This document shows positions 17,450-25,821 of a stretch of 64,000 bases of DNA, one piece after another. A program made the position numbers and the translations under genes. The DNA comes from Leucothrix pacifica (GTDB lineage Bacteria > Pseudomonadota > Gammaproteobacteria > Thiotrichales > Thiotrichaceae), in contig NZ_QGKM01000007.1 in NCBI RefSeq assembly GCF_003172875.1, positions 1 to 64,000 of the forward strand, in the 5' to 3' direction. Position 1 is the first letter of the stretch. Each line of letters begins with the position of its first letter. A model generated the notes under the pieces. The model worked only from the letters and a program-made list of their open reading frames with translations. It was not told the origin of the DNA and ran no database searches.

Positions 17450-18798
17450 AAACGCGCCTGCGACACTTTATGGAATTAGCGAGTGCCAATATCTGGATGG
17501 TGCCATCGTTATTTTTAATCGCGTCCGTGCTGATTGCTTTTCTTAATTTTTACCTGGATAAAACCCTGTTTGCGCAGCATGTTCAGTTTCCCAAGTTATT
17601 TTTATACTTCAATAACTCTGAGAATATCCGTACCTTGCTGAGTGTTTCGGCCTCCTCAATTTTGGGCGTTGCAGGTGTATCGTTCTCCATCACTATCGCC
17701 TCTTTAACGCTGGCATCACAACAGTTTGGCTCGCGATTATTACGTAACTTTATGATGGACCGCTTTAATCAGCTTGTGTTGGGAGTGTTTATCGGTACCT
17801 TCCTGTACTGCATCATGATGCTGCAATTCACCAGCTCGATGGATTTAGAGAAGACCACACCCCTTATCTCGATGATTGGTCTATTAATACTCATCGTGAC
17901 GAATCTGCTGATGTTGGTGTTTTTTATTCACCACACCGCAGTATCCATTCAGGCTGAGAGCGTGATTGCTGATGTCAATGGATCACTCCAGTCACAACTC
18001 AACACCTTCTTTCCAGATAAATACACTGAGACAGAGCACCTTCCCGAATCTGTCACCGAACACGCTGACGACCCGTTTGAGGGTATCGATAATTATATCT
18101 ATACCAAGCAGTCTGGCTACCTGCAGGCTATCGACATGGAGAGTTTAATCGCATGGGTAAGCGATGAGGATATTTCGCTGAAGCTCACCGTCAAACCTGG
18201 CGACTTTTTGATTAAACACAGCCTGATCGGTGTTTGTTTGATTAGTGATGAGCAAAAAGAGGATTTTAAAAAGACCATCAGCGACCCGGTTAATGACCGT
18301 TTTCTGATTGGAGCGAAAGGCACTGCCAGCCAAGACCCTGAGTTTGCGGTGAGACAGCTGGTTGAAGTGGCGGTTCGCGCCTTATCACCGGGCATCAATG
18401 ATCCATTTACCGCCATCACCTGTATCGACCGCTTAGGTGATAATATTGCTTTTCTGATTGACCGGGAGTTTCCGTCTGATCAGCACTTTGACGAAGAAGG
18501 GCGACTGCGTCTGCAAACCAAGCCATTTACCTTTGAGGGGATTGTAGAGGTATCGTTTAACCAAATTCGTCAACACGGCCGTGCGGATGTATCGGTGACG
18601 ATTCGTCTGCTGGAAACCATGTATTGCCTGACCCAACAAGTCAGAAGCCAAGCGCAGGCTGAGGCCATTGGTGTGCAGGTCAATGCGATCTATTCAGCGT
18701 GTGATGAGAACTTTAAAGCCACTAAAGACAGGGATGATATTGAAACCTTGTATCAGAAAATTACAGCACTACTGGAGGAGCGATTTAGTAAAGGATAG
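17446..18798 (+). CDS. DUF2254 domain-containing membrane protein
   Basis: A 450-residue inner-membrane protein of the DUF2254 family. Four hydrophobic segments occupy about 20-40, 63-90, 108-130 and 140-165. Between the first two lies the family's AASTILGVAGVSFSIT-like stretch, here SASSILGVAGVSFSITIASL. The long C-terminal part is soluble and contains RALSPGINDPFTAITCIDRLG, the other family hallmark. Function is unknown. The 4-base overlap with the antiporter and the nearby MscS suggest a part in ion or osmotic homeostasis. Confidence 0.92.
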   Translation: MKTRLRHFMELASANIWMVPSLFLIASVLIAFLNFYLDKTLFAQHVQFPKLFLYFNNSENIRTLLSVSASSILGVAGVSFSITIASLTLASQQFGSRLLRNFMMDRFNQLVLGVFIGTFLYCIMMLQFTSSMDLEKTTPLISMIGLLILIVTNLLMLVFFIHHTAVSIQAESVIADVNGSLQSQLNTFFPDKYTETEHLPESVTEHADDPFEGIDNYIYTKQSGYLQAIDMESLIAWVSDEDISLKLTVKPGDFLIKHSLIGVCLISDEQKEDFKKTISDPVNDRFLIGAKGTASQDPEFAVRQLVEVAVRALSPGINDPFTAITCIDRLGDNIAFLIDREFPSDQHFDEEGRLRLQTKPFTFEGIVEVSFNQIRQHGRADVSVTIRLLETMYCLTQQVRSQAQAEAIGVQVNAIYSACDENFKATKDRDDIETLYQKITALLEERFSKG

Positions 18799-19063
18799 GG
18801 ATCTTTTTCGTTGAAGATATCGCCATCATCGAATCAATTATAACGGTATCCAAGTTTAGAGATAGCAGGTTATTGCCTCCTTATCTAATTGATTTATTTA
18901 AAATACTTTAAACCAATATAGCAAATGGTTAATTGACTTAAGAGATGATCAACCCTAGGCTAGAGAGTAATGATTTCAGTCACCGCCCCCGGTCTTTTCT
19001 ATCGGTGACTCAGTGATAGTACAGGCAATTTTCATTTTCAATCCAATTTAGTAGAGGTTATTT
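18799..19063. other. intergenic region with hairpin
   Basis: A 265-bp gap. AGTCACCG (18978-18985) pairs perfectly with CGGTGACT (19003-19010) across a 17-base pyrimidine-rich loop. The second arm is also the centre of an imperfect palindrome, CTATC...GATAG, at 18999-19019. The structure could be a terminator for the upstream DUF2254 gene lacking a clear U-run, or a 5'-leader element of the stress gene at 19064. No promoter is assigned. Confidence 0.35.
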
Positions 19064-19348
19064 ATGCCAGCATCAAAAGCCACTCAAGCGACAGAAGATC
19101 TACGTGAAGAAATTGCAACACTACGCAAAGAATTTGCTGAAATGATGGAGCTAGTGAAAGACAAAAGCGGCTCTTACGCGGAAGATATTAGTGAGACTGT
19201 AGAAAAAAGTGCAGAGGCCGTTTACGAAAAAGGCAATCTCGGGCTGGAAGAAATCAATGAACGGGTGCGTAAAAACCCTGTTGCCAGCTTGGCCATCGCT
19301 TTCGGTGTGGGTTACATCATCTCTAAACTATTTAGTAGTGATAAATAA
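19064..19348 (+). CDS. DUF883 family protein (ElaB/YqjD-like)
   Basis: A 94-residue protein of the ElaB/YqjD family. A long amphipathic coiled-coil (about 10-60, rich in Glu/Lys) is followed by a single C-terminal membrane segment (VASLAIAFGVGYIISKLF) introduced by RVRKNP, the family hallmark. E. coli YqjD is a tail-anchored, stationary-phase protein that binds ribosomes. It starts a three-gene run resembling E. coli yqjD-yqjE-yqjK. Confidence 0.9.
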   Translation: MPASKATQATEDLREEIATLRKEFAEMMELVKDKSGSYAEDISETVEKSAEAVYEKGNLGLEEINERVRKNPVASLAIAFGVGYIISKLFSSDK

Positions 19349-19365
19349 GTTCAGGTGATAAGACG

Positions 19366-19647
19366 ATGAAAATGCTGACAGAAACCATTGTCAGTATCTG
19401 TGATCTGGCAGAGGCCGAAGGTCGGCTGCTAAAGCACAAGGTAGTGCAAACAATATCGGTGGGTCTTTTGTTGCTTATCGCTGCTGCTATGCTACTGGCT
19501 GCCTTAGCGCTTCTGATCACCTCGCTATATCATCTGTTAGCTAACTGGATGCCACCTAGTGCGGTATTCCTGATTCTATCGCTGTTTTCTTTGCTGTTAG
19601 CCGGAGGTATTTTATGGACCGCTATACGCCTAAACCGCAAACCGTAA
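19366..19647 (+). CDS. YqjE-like / phage holin superfamily III membrane protein
   Basis: A 93-residue small membrane protein with two hydrophobic helices (about 27-50 and 60-85) after an N-terminal amphipathic region containing AEAEGRLLKHKVVQTIS. This is the arrangement of YqjE-type (Actinobacterial holin-like, DUF1469) proteins. It is 17 bp downstream of the YqjD-like gene and overlaps the next gene by 34 bp. Function is unknown, probably in membrane stress. Confidence 0.85.
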   Translation: MKMLTETIVSICDLAEAEGRLLKHKVVQTISVGLLLLIAAAMLLAALALLITSLYHLLANWMPPSAVFLILSLFSLLLAGGILWTAIRLNRKP

Positions 19648-19838
19648 CAGAGGCTAAACAACGTTTATTGGCAGTCCAGCCAAAAAAGCCAGACTATCTG
19701 GAGTCCATTAAAAAGCATCCAGCAGCCAGCGTCGGTGTAGCAGTCGCTGCCGGCATCATGGCGAGAAGTGTCGTTAAGAACAAACGCCTGCCACCCGGCT
19801 TCTGGAGCTTGGGTATGTTTCTGCTCAAGAAGCTGTAG
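19614..19838 (+). CDS. YqjK-like small protein
   Basis: A 74-residue basic protein. VTEAKQRLL near the N-terminus and the HPAASVGVAVAAGIMARS weak membrane segment in the middle recall YqjK-like proteins that accompany YqjD and YqjE. The start at 19614 has GGAGG upstream, inside the previous gene, so the two frames overlap by 34 bases. Assignment rests mainly on order and on the small, Lys/Arg-rich character. Confidence 0.7.
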   Translation: MDRYTPKPQTVTEAKQRLLAVQPKKPDYLESIKKHPAASVGVAVAAGIMARSVVKNKRLPPGFWSLGMFLLKKL

Positions 19839-19976
19839 TGGCGGAAGGGGGGTTACCCCGCGGTGCTTTCATTATCCCACATAACAACTTCTTGATCCGC
19901 TTTTGCCATTTCCAATAACTTTATCAACGGAGCATTCAGTCTACCAGCTGCTAAAGCATGGGTGTTTAATAATAGA

Positions 19977-20336
19977 TTACAGCAACTCGAAATTTACCAG
20001 TCTGTTCACCGCCTCACGTACCTTTTTAAAAGCGGCATTGATCGCAGTTTCGATAGCAATATCCTTCATTCCTCCGAATTCAATCATCAGCATTTTGATA
20101 TTGAGCTGTTGGAATTCGATCAGCTCACGGGCAGACTCCTCAGTAAGCTCACCAGCTATCTGTAACTCGTTGATGTAGTCGATACTCGCACGCACTTCCA
20201 TGACCTGCTTTTCCATATCTGGTCGGATTTTTACCCAATCAGCGCCTAGTGAGTCTTTAAAAATCACTAACATCTCTTTACTGACCGTTTCCAAATCTGG
20301 CTTGCCGGCATCACCCTGATCTATTGTGTACGTCAT
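19977..20336 (-). CDS. hypothetical protein
   Basis: A 119-residue soluble, helical, acidic protein that I do not recognise. No signal peptide or membrane segment. The middle (INELQIAGELTEESARELIEFQQLNIKMLMIEFGGMKDIAIETAIN) looks like a coiled, amphipathic helix pair. It lies 16 bp downstream of the lipoprotein gene on the same strand, so the two probably form a small operon and may act together at the envelope. Confidence 0.65.
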   Translation of the reverse strand: MTYTIDQGDAGKPDLETVSKEMLVIFKDSLGADWVKIRPDMEKQVMEVRASIDYINELQIAGELTEESARELIEFQQLNIKMLMIEFGGMKDIAIETAINAAFKKVREAVNRLVNFELL

Positions 20337-20352
20337 GTTATGTCACCGTGGG

Positions 20353-20808
20353 CTAATTATAAGAATGTGAAGAATCACGTTGTTTGGCTTCTTCAAAGCG
20401 TAAAATGCTATCAAGCAAACCACTTAACGATTTACTCAAAATTGCGATTTCAACTTTAGTGAGACAGGCTTTTTTGTGCTTTTTCTGTAGCTTTTTCAGG
20501 CCTTCGTCAAGTACGCCAACCTGCAATGCCGTCGTCTTATTTTTATGCTTTGTGCGCTCACGCATGGCAAGCAGATCAAACTCTACCCAGAGTTGTTTGT
20601 AGGCTTCAGTATGATTCTGGTAACGACAATCTGGCTCTATGCCCGCCAGCTCATCTAGCTCAAAGAATAATCCGGTCAATTGCTCTCGCATATTCAGGAC
20701 TGACTTTTCAGTGCGGGAATCATACTTGCTAACCAGTTGAACCGTGCAGCCTGAGATAGCGAACAGCAACAACAGCAACAGGCCATTACGTCTGAATTTA
20801 TACTTCAT
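20353..20808 (-). CDS. hypothetical lipoprotein
   Basis: A 151-residue predicted lipoprotein of unknown function. A basic N-terminus (MKYKFRRNG) precedes a hydrophobic core and the lipobox AISGC; the residue after Cys is Thr, which favours outer-membrane sorting. The mature part is helical with Lys-rich segments (KKLQKKHKKACL) and three further Cys. The ATG giving MKYKF was preferred because MGEIMKYKF would add only four residues and the GGGG-like site upstream (CCCCCAT on the plus strand) suits the downstream start. First gene of a two-gene unit. Confidence 0.7.
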   Translation of the reverse strand: MKYKFRRNGLLLLLLFAISGCTVQLVSKYDSRTEKSVLNMREQLTGLFFELDELAGIEPDCRYQNHTEAYKQLWVEFDLLAMRERTKHKNKTTALQVGVLDEGLKKLQKKHKKACLTKVEIAILSKSLSGLLDSILRFEEAKQRDSSHSYN

Positions 20809-20960
20809 TATTTCCCCCATTATTTTATCTGGAAGTCATGCTATCACAATATGTGTATTTTTAGAGCATATTACCGCATTATTATCGATTAAAAGTCATA
20901 GTGTTCCCATTGCGAAAAGCCTATCCTGTAACGCTGTTTCACTCCATTGGAGATCACACC

Positions 20961-21881
20961 ATGTCATCTTTACGACAGGATCAAACCCGCGGTATTCAAC
21001 TCATGTTACTGGGCTGTATTCTGTTGCCTCTGATGGATGCCGCTGCAAAGTATATGGGGGAAACAATTTCATCAGGACTCATTGTGCTAGGGCGCTTTGC
21101 CTTTCAGAGTTTATTCCTGCTGCCCTTTGTATGGAGCACACTGTATTTACCCAAAGGCAGAGAATTAGCACTTCATCTGATGCGGTCTTTTAGTATCGCG
21201 GTTGCGACAGTCTGCTTCTTCACCGCCATCCAAGTCATGCCCATTGCGGATGCGCTGGCCATTTTCTTTGTAATGCCCTTAATCGTGACACTGCTGGCCC
21301 CTTGGGTACTCGGTGAATCTGTGGGGTGGCGGCGGTTAGTTGCGGTATTTGTGGGTTTATTGGGTGCGGTTATCATTATTCAACCCGGACATGCCTTATT
21401 CGGCGCACGCGCCTTGCTGCCTTTAATGACTGCACTTGCCTTCTCGTTTTACCTGATGTTTACCCGTAAATTGGCGCGAGTAGGCAGTGAAACTCATCAA
21501 GGCAGCGGGGTTGCACCACTTACCATGCAGTTTTATTCCGGTTTATTCGGCTCCTTAATCATGATTACCATCATTACAGTGATGCAGCCGTTCGAGGTGT
21601 CGATGTTTACGATATCCCTGCCAGAGCCTTGGCAATGGAGACAACTAGTACTGGTTGGCTTTCTGGCTGCTGTTGGGCACTTGGTGGTAACCACGGCGTT
21701 TAAATATGCCGATGCTTCAATTCTGGCACCGTTTCAGTATATCGAACTGATTAGTGCGGCATTGCTTGGTTGGTGGTTGTTTGATGATATTCCTGCGGTT
21801 ACCACCTGGATTGGTGCAACCATTTTAGTTGCTTCCGGACTGTATATCTTCCACCGGGAACGTGAAGCAGCCACACTCTGA
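20961..21881 (+). CDS. EamA (DMT) family transporter
   Basis: A 306-residue permease with ten predicted helices and two EamA repeats, beginning GIQLMLLGCILLPLMDAAAKYM and, in the second half, AVGHLVVTTAFKYADASILAPFQYIELISAALLGWWLF. The latter is the end of repeat 2 seen in RhaT/RarD-like drug/metabolite transporters. The substrate is unknown. The start ATG at 20961 has a good GGAG site; a longer frame from 20901 lacks one. It is a single-gene unit divergent from the lipoprotein gene. Confidence 0.9.
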   Translation: MSSLRQDQTRGIQLMLLGCILLPLMDAAAKYMGETISSGLIVLGRFAFQSLFLLPFVWSTLYLPKGRELALHLMRSFSIAVATVCFFTAIQVMPIADALAIFFVMPLIVTLLAPWVLGESVGWRRLVAVFVGLLGAVIIIQPGHALFGARALLPLMTALAFSFYLMFTRKLARVGSETHQGSGVAPLTMQFYSGLFGSLIMITIITVMQPFEVSMFTISLPEPWQWRQLVLVGFLAAVGHLVVTTAFKYADASILAPFQYIELISAALLGWWLFDDIPAVTTWIGATILVASGLYIFHREREAATL

Positions 21882-21942
21882 CGCAGCTTATGCAAGGTTG
21901 AAGGCATTGTTTCACAAGCAATGTAAGGGGTATGTTAAGAGT

Positions 21943-21970
21943 GTAAGTTTATTGTAAAACAATCACTTAC
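21943..21970. promoter_or_regulatory. inverted repeat upstream of DUF2202 gene
   Basis: GTAAGT (21943-21948) and ACTTAC (21965-21970) flank an inner ATTGT/ACAAT pair, giving an 11-bp interrupted palindrome. It lies 90 bp before the DUF2202 start codon. It could be an operator or a hairpin ending the upstream permease mRNA. There is no U-run, so I prefer a regulatory reading. Confidence 0.35.
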
Positions 21971-22060
21971 GCGGTATCAATTTGATATTTCGCAATGTTT
22001 GATCAGTGGCTAAGCCTTACTCTGAAAGCGTGAAATCAATAACGCAATCGGAGCAAAACA

Positions 22061-22873
22061 ATGAAAAAACTATTCACTGGCACAGCCATCGCAGCGGTAT
22101 TAGCAGGAAGCTTCGCAGCCACAAGTCAGGCTGCTTCAACACTGACAGAAGCTGAATCAAAAACACTTCAGTTCATGCATGAAGAAGAAAAACTGGCTAA
22201 AGATGTTTACCTGACGCTTTATGATAAATGGAATATCCGCTCATTCAGTAACATTGCAGGTGCTGAGCAACGTCATCAGAATCAGCTAAAGGCACTACTG
22301 GATAAGTACGGTGTTCCTTCGGCTATTCAAAGCAGCACAGTCGGTGATTTTGCTAACCCTGAACTGGCGAAGATGTATAAGGATCTGACGACTCAAGGTT
22401 TGGCTTCTTTAGAGGGTGCGCTCAAAGTTGGCGGTATGATTGAAGAGCTGGATATTATGGATCTTCAAAAAGCCATTGCAGAGTCCGATAAAGCAGACGT
22501 TGATAGCACTTATGAAAATCTGATGCGTGGCTCCCGTAACCATTTAAGAGCCTTTGCCAAGCAGTACAACAAAAACATTGGCAGTGTTTATCAGGCGCAA
22601 CTCATGCCAGCGGCCGAAGTGAGTGCCATTATAAACTCAGAACAGGAACGCGGTGGTGGGACAGGTGGCCAAGGTCATGGCGGTAAAGGCAAGGGTGGTG
22701 GACATGGTCAAGGACAGAATATGAGCCAACATGATGGTCACGGTATGCAACAAGGTCGTGGTCAAGGCAGAGGACAAGGTCATCGTTTTGGTAAAGGTAA
22801 CGGAGCTGGTTACGGTAAACAAGCCGGACAGGGAAAGCGCTGGGGTCAGCAAAACCGGGATCACCAGACATGA
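22061..22873 (+). CDS. secreted DUF2202 (ferritin-like) protein with Gly/His/Gln-rich tail
   Basis: A 270-residue exported protein. A clear signal peptide ends at SQAAS (about residue 25). Residues 30-190 are the DUF2202 domain, a predicted ferritin-like four-helix bundle with FMHEEEKLAKDVYLTLYDKW, AEQRHQNQL, MIEELDI and RGSRNHLRAF, whose Glu and His residues are placed as in di-metal sites. The last 70 residues are a low-complexity tail of Gly, Gln, His, Lys and Arg. Metal binding is inference; the family has no settled role. It stands alone between two permease genes. Confidence 0.88.
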   Translation: MKKLFTGTAIAAVLAGSFAATSQAASTLTEAESKTLQFMHEEEKLAKDVYLTLYDKWNIRSFSNIAGAEQRHQNQLKALLDKYGVPSAIQSSTVGDFANPELAKMYKDLTTQGLASLEGALKVGGMIEELDIMDLQKAIAESDKADVDSTYENLMRGSRNHLRAFAKQYNKNIGSVYQAQLMPAAEVSAIINSEQERGGGTGGQGHGGKGKGGGHGQGQNMSQHDGHGMQQGRGQGRGQGHRFGKGNGAGYGKQAGQGKRWGQQNRDHQT

Positions 22874-22986
22874 CTTTCTGATTTAACATAATCTGTAAAT
22901 CGCTCACAAGGCAGGCATGATTATCATGTCTGCTTTTCTTTATTTGGGCTACACTGACCGCCTCTTAATCCATAGCGGATCGCACC

Positions 22987-23868
22987 ATGGAAAACTCACG
23001 CGGTAGTGCTTACATGATACTGGCAATGGCATTCTTCGCCTTGGAAGATATGTTTATCAAGGCCGCATCCAGTTCGGTCCCGGCAGGTGAAATTCTCATT
23101 TTCTTTGGTATCGGCGGCAGTATTGCCTTTATGCTGATGACCCTGAAGCGTGGTGAAGCTATTCTTCATCCGGCAATACTCACACGAGCAGTGTTGATAC
23201 GCGCCCTCAGTGAAATTATCGGTCGCTTAGGCTTTACGCTGGCACTGGTATTAACTCCGCTTTCCAGCACCTCTGCAATCTTGCAAGCCACTCCCTTAGT
23301 CGTTGTCATGGGTGCTGCAATATTCTTTGGCGAAAAAGTTGGCTGGCGTCGCTGGAGTGCTATTTTGATTGGCTTTATCGGTGTATTAATGATTATTCGC
23401 CCCGGCCTTGAAGGATTTCAGGCGAACTCACTGTTAGCGGTCGTCGGTATGCTGGGGTTTGCCGGACGAGATTTGGCGACACGTGCAGCCCCCAAGGTAT
23501 TATCCAATGTACAACTAGGTGTTTACGGCTTTTTGGTGCTGATTCCAACCGGGATAGGGTTGCTACTGTATAGTGGTGGGGCGGTCATTCCTGATTTGCT
23601 AGCCAGCGGCCAGATACTGGGAGCTATCGTGTTTGGCGTCATTGCCTATTACGCCCTGACACTGGCTATGCGCACAGGTGAAATATCCGTGGTGACGCCT
23701 TTTCGCTATACCCGCTTAGTATTCGCCTTACTATTAGGCTTTCTGGTGTTTGGTGAACGACCCGATGCGATGACACTATTGGGTAGTGCCATTATTGTGG
23801 CTGGTGGCATATACACACTCCTACGCAATCGTCAGGTACGCCAAGCGACACTCAACGCTAACACTTAA
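22987..23868 (+). CDS. EamA (DMT) family transporter
   Basis: A 293-residue ten-helix permease with two EamA repeats (MILAMAFFALEDMFIKAAS at the start; ISVVTPFRYTRLVFALLLGFLVFGERPD in repeat 2). The TPFRYTRLVFAL phrase is the hallmark of the S-adenosylmethionine-uptake/RarD-like branch seen in many alpha- and gammaproteobacteria. The substrate is not assignable. It is not a close copy of the EamA gene at 20961, so this is not a recent duplication. Start at 22987, 23 bp after a poorly defined promoter region. Confidence 0.9.
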   Translation: MENSRGSAYMILAMAFFALEDMFIKAASSSVPAGEILIFFGIGGSIAFMLMTLKRGEAILHPAILTRAVLIRALSEIIGRLGFTLALVLTPLSSTSAILQATPLVVVMGAAIFFGEKVGWRRWSAILIGFIGVLMIIRPGLEGFQANSLLAVVGMLGFAGRDLATRAAPKVLSNVQLGVYGFLVLIPTGIGLLLYSGGAVIPDLLASGQILGAIVFGVIAYYALTLAMRTGEISVVTPFRYTRLVFALLLGFLVFGERPDAMTLLGSAIIVAGGIYTLLRNRQVRQATLNANT

Positions 23869-23933
23869 GCTTCACAAAAACCGCAAACATTATCAGTTCA
23901 CCCGCCGTATTATTCCTAACAAGAGGTAATGAT

Positions 23934-24812
23934 ATGAAACAGACAACCGGACAAAACTATCGCCAACGACTCACTCAGGTCATTGATTATATTTACAATA
24001 ATCTTGACGGAGACTTGAGTGTTAATGCACTGGCGGATGTCGCGATTATGTCTCCGTATCATTTTCACCGGATCTATCGCGGCTTGGCTAAGGAGCCAAT
24101 TAACGCCACAATTCGCCGGTTGCGCCTCCAACATGCTGCAGCGGAATTGATTCGCTCGGAGCAGCCAATAGCCAACATTGCAAAAAAGGTTTCATACGGC
24201 AGCGTGGAAGCGTTTAGCCGCGCTTTCACCGCCCACTTTGGTGAGCGCCCTCGTGATTATCGCGAAGGCCGCCAAACCGATGGAAAGGCCTGTGTTCCTT
24301 ACATTGCAATGCTTCCGGCAGATAATCAGGAGTATACAGATATGTTTGAAACAGAAATTATGGAGTTTGACGCGATTGACTTGGTTGGATACCAGCACCA
24401 AGGCGACTATATGAATATTGGTGGCGTATTTGAGAAGTTGTTTATTTACGCAGGTAGCCACGGCCTTGTAAATGACAGTACGCTCTCTATCGGCTTGTAC
24501 TATGGTGATCCACAATCCACACCCGTCGATGAGTTGCAATCGATGGCTTGTATCACCGCAAGTGTCGATGACATTCCGGCTGACGATGATGCACCGACGC
24601 CAATGCAAATACCCGCAGGGAAGTACGCAACACTGCTGTTTAAGGGTTCTTATGCGGAGCTGGAAAAGCCGTATTCCTGGCTATTTGGGCAGTGGTTGCC
24701 ACAAAGTGGTTATGAAGCGGCTGACTTTCCTCCGTTTGAGGAGTATTTAAATGATCCCAAAGATACGCCACCGAATGAGTTACTGACGCGGATTCATTGT
24801 AAGTTGACCTAA
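23934..24812 (+). CDS. AraC-family regulator with GyrI-like ligand domain
   Basis: A 292-residue regulator. Two AraC helix-turn-helix units fill residues 10-110 (LSVNALADVAIMSPYHFHRIYRGL and PIANIAKKVSYGSVEAFSRAFTAHFGERPRDYR). The C-terminal 170 residues are a GyrI-like (SOUL/GyrI fold) domain, which in Rob, SbmC and BmrR-type proteins binds hydrophobic small molecules. The AraC-N/GyrI-C order is that of Rob. AGAGG precedes the start. The controlled genes are unknown; a role in drug or stress response is likely. Confidence 0.92.
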   Translation: MKQTTGQNYRQRLTQVIDYIYNNLDGDLSVNALADVAIMSPYHFHRIYRGLAKEPINATIRRLRLQHAAAELIRSEQPIANIAKKVSYGSVEAFSRAFTAHFGERPRDYREGRQTDGKACVPYIAMLPADNQEYTDMFETEIMEFDAIDLVGYQHQGDYMNIGGVFEKLFIYAGSHGLVNDSTLSIGLYYGDPQSTPVDELQSMACITASVDDIPADDDAPTPMQIPAGKYATLLFKGSYAELEKPYSWLFGQWLPQSGYEAADFPPFEEYLNDPKDTPPNELLTRIHCKLT

Positions 24813-24893
24813 ATCATCCGATGAAGCCATGCGTGAGTGATATCTTATTGATAAAGCACGCATGGTTTCTCTAATGAATACGAGGGTTTAGCA

Positions 24894-25808
24894 ATGATCG
24901 AAACGCCCTGTCGAAATCCAGCCCTTGGAAAGTCACTCAAAATTATCGGCTTTCTGATGATTGTACTTGGCGCAGCTGGCATACCGGTATTTGGAAGTGC
25001 GCTGGATGGACTCGGCTGGATAGTCGCTATTGTCATTATGATGCTTGGTGTGGCGATTTATCTTTATGCTTCCCGACTTGGATCGGTTTCCGCAGGTGAT
25101 CTGCTTGCCAAAGACAAACGCGCACCGATTGTATTCGTTCGCTCCTTTCAGGATGAACAGGACGACTACTCACTTACTGGTTACAACAAATCACTCAAGT
25201 CGATGGATACGGATGCCCTGAGCAATAACAACGTTTGGGGGCCGGGGGTTCAGCTACAATTCAACACCCTACTGGAATCCATTGGCCCTTATATCGCCAT
25301 CGGTCGACCTGGTGAAAATTTAGCAGGAATAGGAGCGGCACGTGTTTATGTCTCTGACGATGACTGGCAGGACAAAATTCTGGAATACTTTCATCGTTCC
25401 CAGATGGTTATCATGCGAGCCGGAAAAACACAGGGTTTGCGCTGGGAGCTGGAACAGCTGGTAGAGATGCAAAAGCCACAAAGCATATTATTGATCCTGC
25501 CGCACACGCAAGCGGATTACCAAGAGTTTAGGCAATGGGCTAATGACGTACTGCCCAAGCCATTGCCTGCGGATAAACCGGATGCACGCTTTCTATTGTT
25601 TCGTCAGGATTGGACACCACAACCGTTAACCCCACAACGCTTTTTGTTCAATACGCTGGAGCCGTTCTTCAAGCAAAACCAGATTGAGCGTAAAGATATT
25701 CGACTATCCTATTTTTTGAAGTATGACTCTTGGTTGAATTATCTTGTGGGCATTTCCGTACTAATTGCTGCAGGACTGGGACTTTATTTCATCGCTCAGT
25801 TATTTTAG
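24894..25808 (+). CDS. membrane protein with TIR-like soluble domain (uncharacterised)
   Basis: A 304-residue protein. Two N-terminal helices (about 15-38 and 42-62) and one C-terminal helix (about 280-300) bracket a 210-residue cytoplasmic domain. The domain contains PIVFVRSFQDE, IAIGRPGENLAGIGAARVYVSDDDWQ, MVIMRAGKTQGLRWELEQLV and SILLILPH. This order of a beta-strand ending in RSF-DE, a charged loop, and a late GL-WEL motif is found in a widespread uncharacterised family, and it suggests a Rossmann/TIR-like fold in which RSF-DE and WEL would line a pocket. No enzymatic role is established. Confidence 0.75.
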   Translation: MIETPCRNPALGKSLKIIGFLMIVLGAAGIPVFGSALDGLGWIVAIVIMMLGVAIYLYASRLGSVSAGDLLAKDKRAPIVFVRSFQDEQDDYSLTGYNKSLKSMDTDALSNNNVWGPGVQLQFNTLLESIGPYIAIGRPGENLAGIGAARVYVSDDDWQDKILEYFHRSQMVIMRAGKTQGLRWELEQLVEMQKPQSILLILPHTQADYQEFRQWANDVLPKPLPADKPDARFLLFRQDWTPQPLTPQRFLFNTLEPFFKQNQIERKDIRLSYFLKYDSWLNYLVGISVLIAAGLGLYFIAQLF

Positions 25809-25821
25809 TTAAGCATTTTAT

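Noticed and set aside
22629-22907. Two long minus-strand frames over the Gly-rich tail of the DUF2202 gene
   Set aside because: They arise from the GGTCAAGGTCATGG-like repeats, which keep all frames open; the plus-strand product has a signal peptide and known domain.
20961-23868. Two EamA permeases as a recent duplication
   Set aside because: They differ throughout apart from fold-level motifs, so there is no sign of a recent copy.
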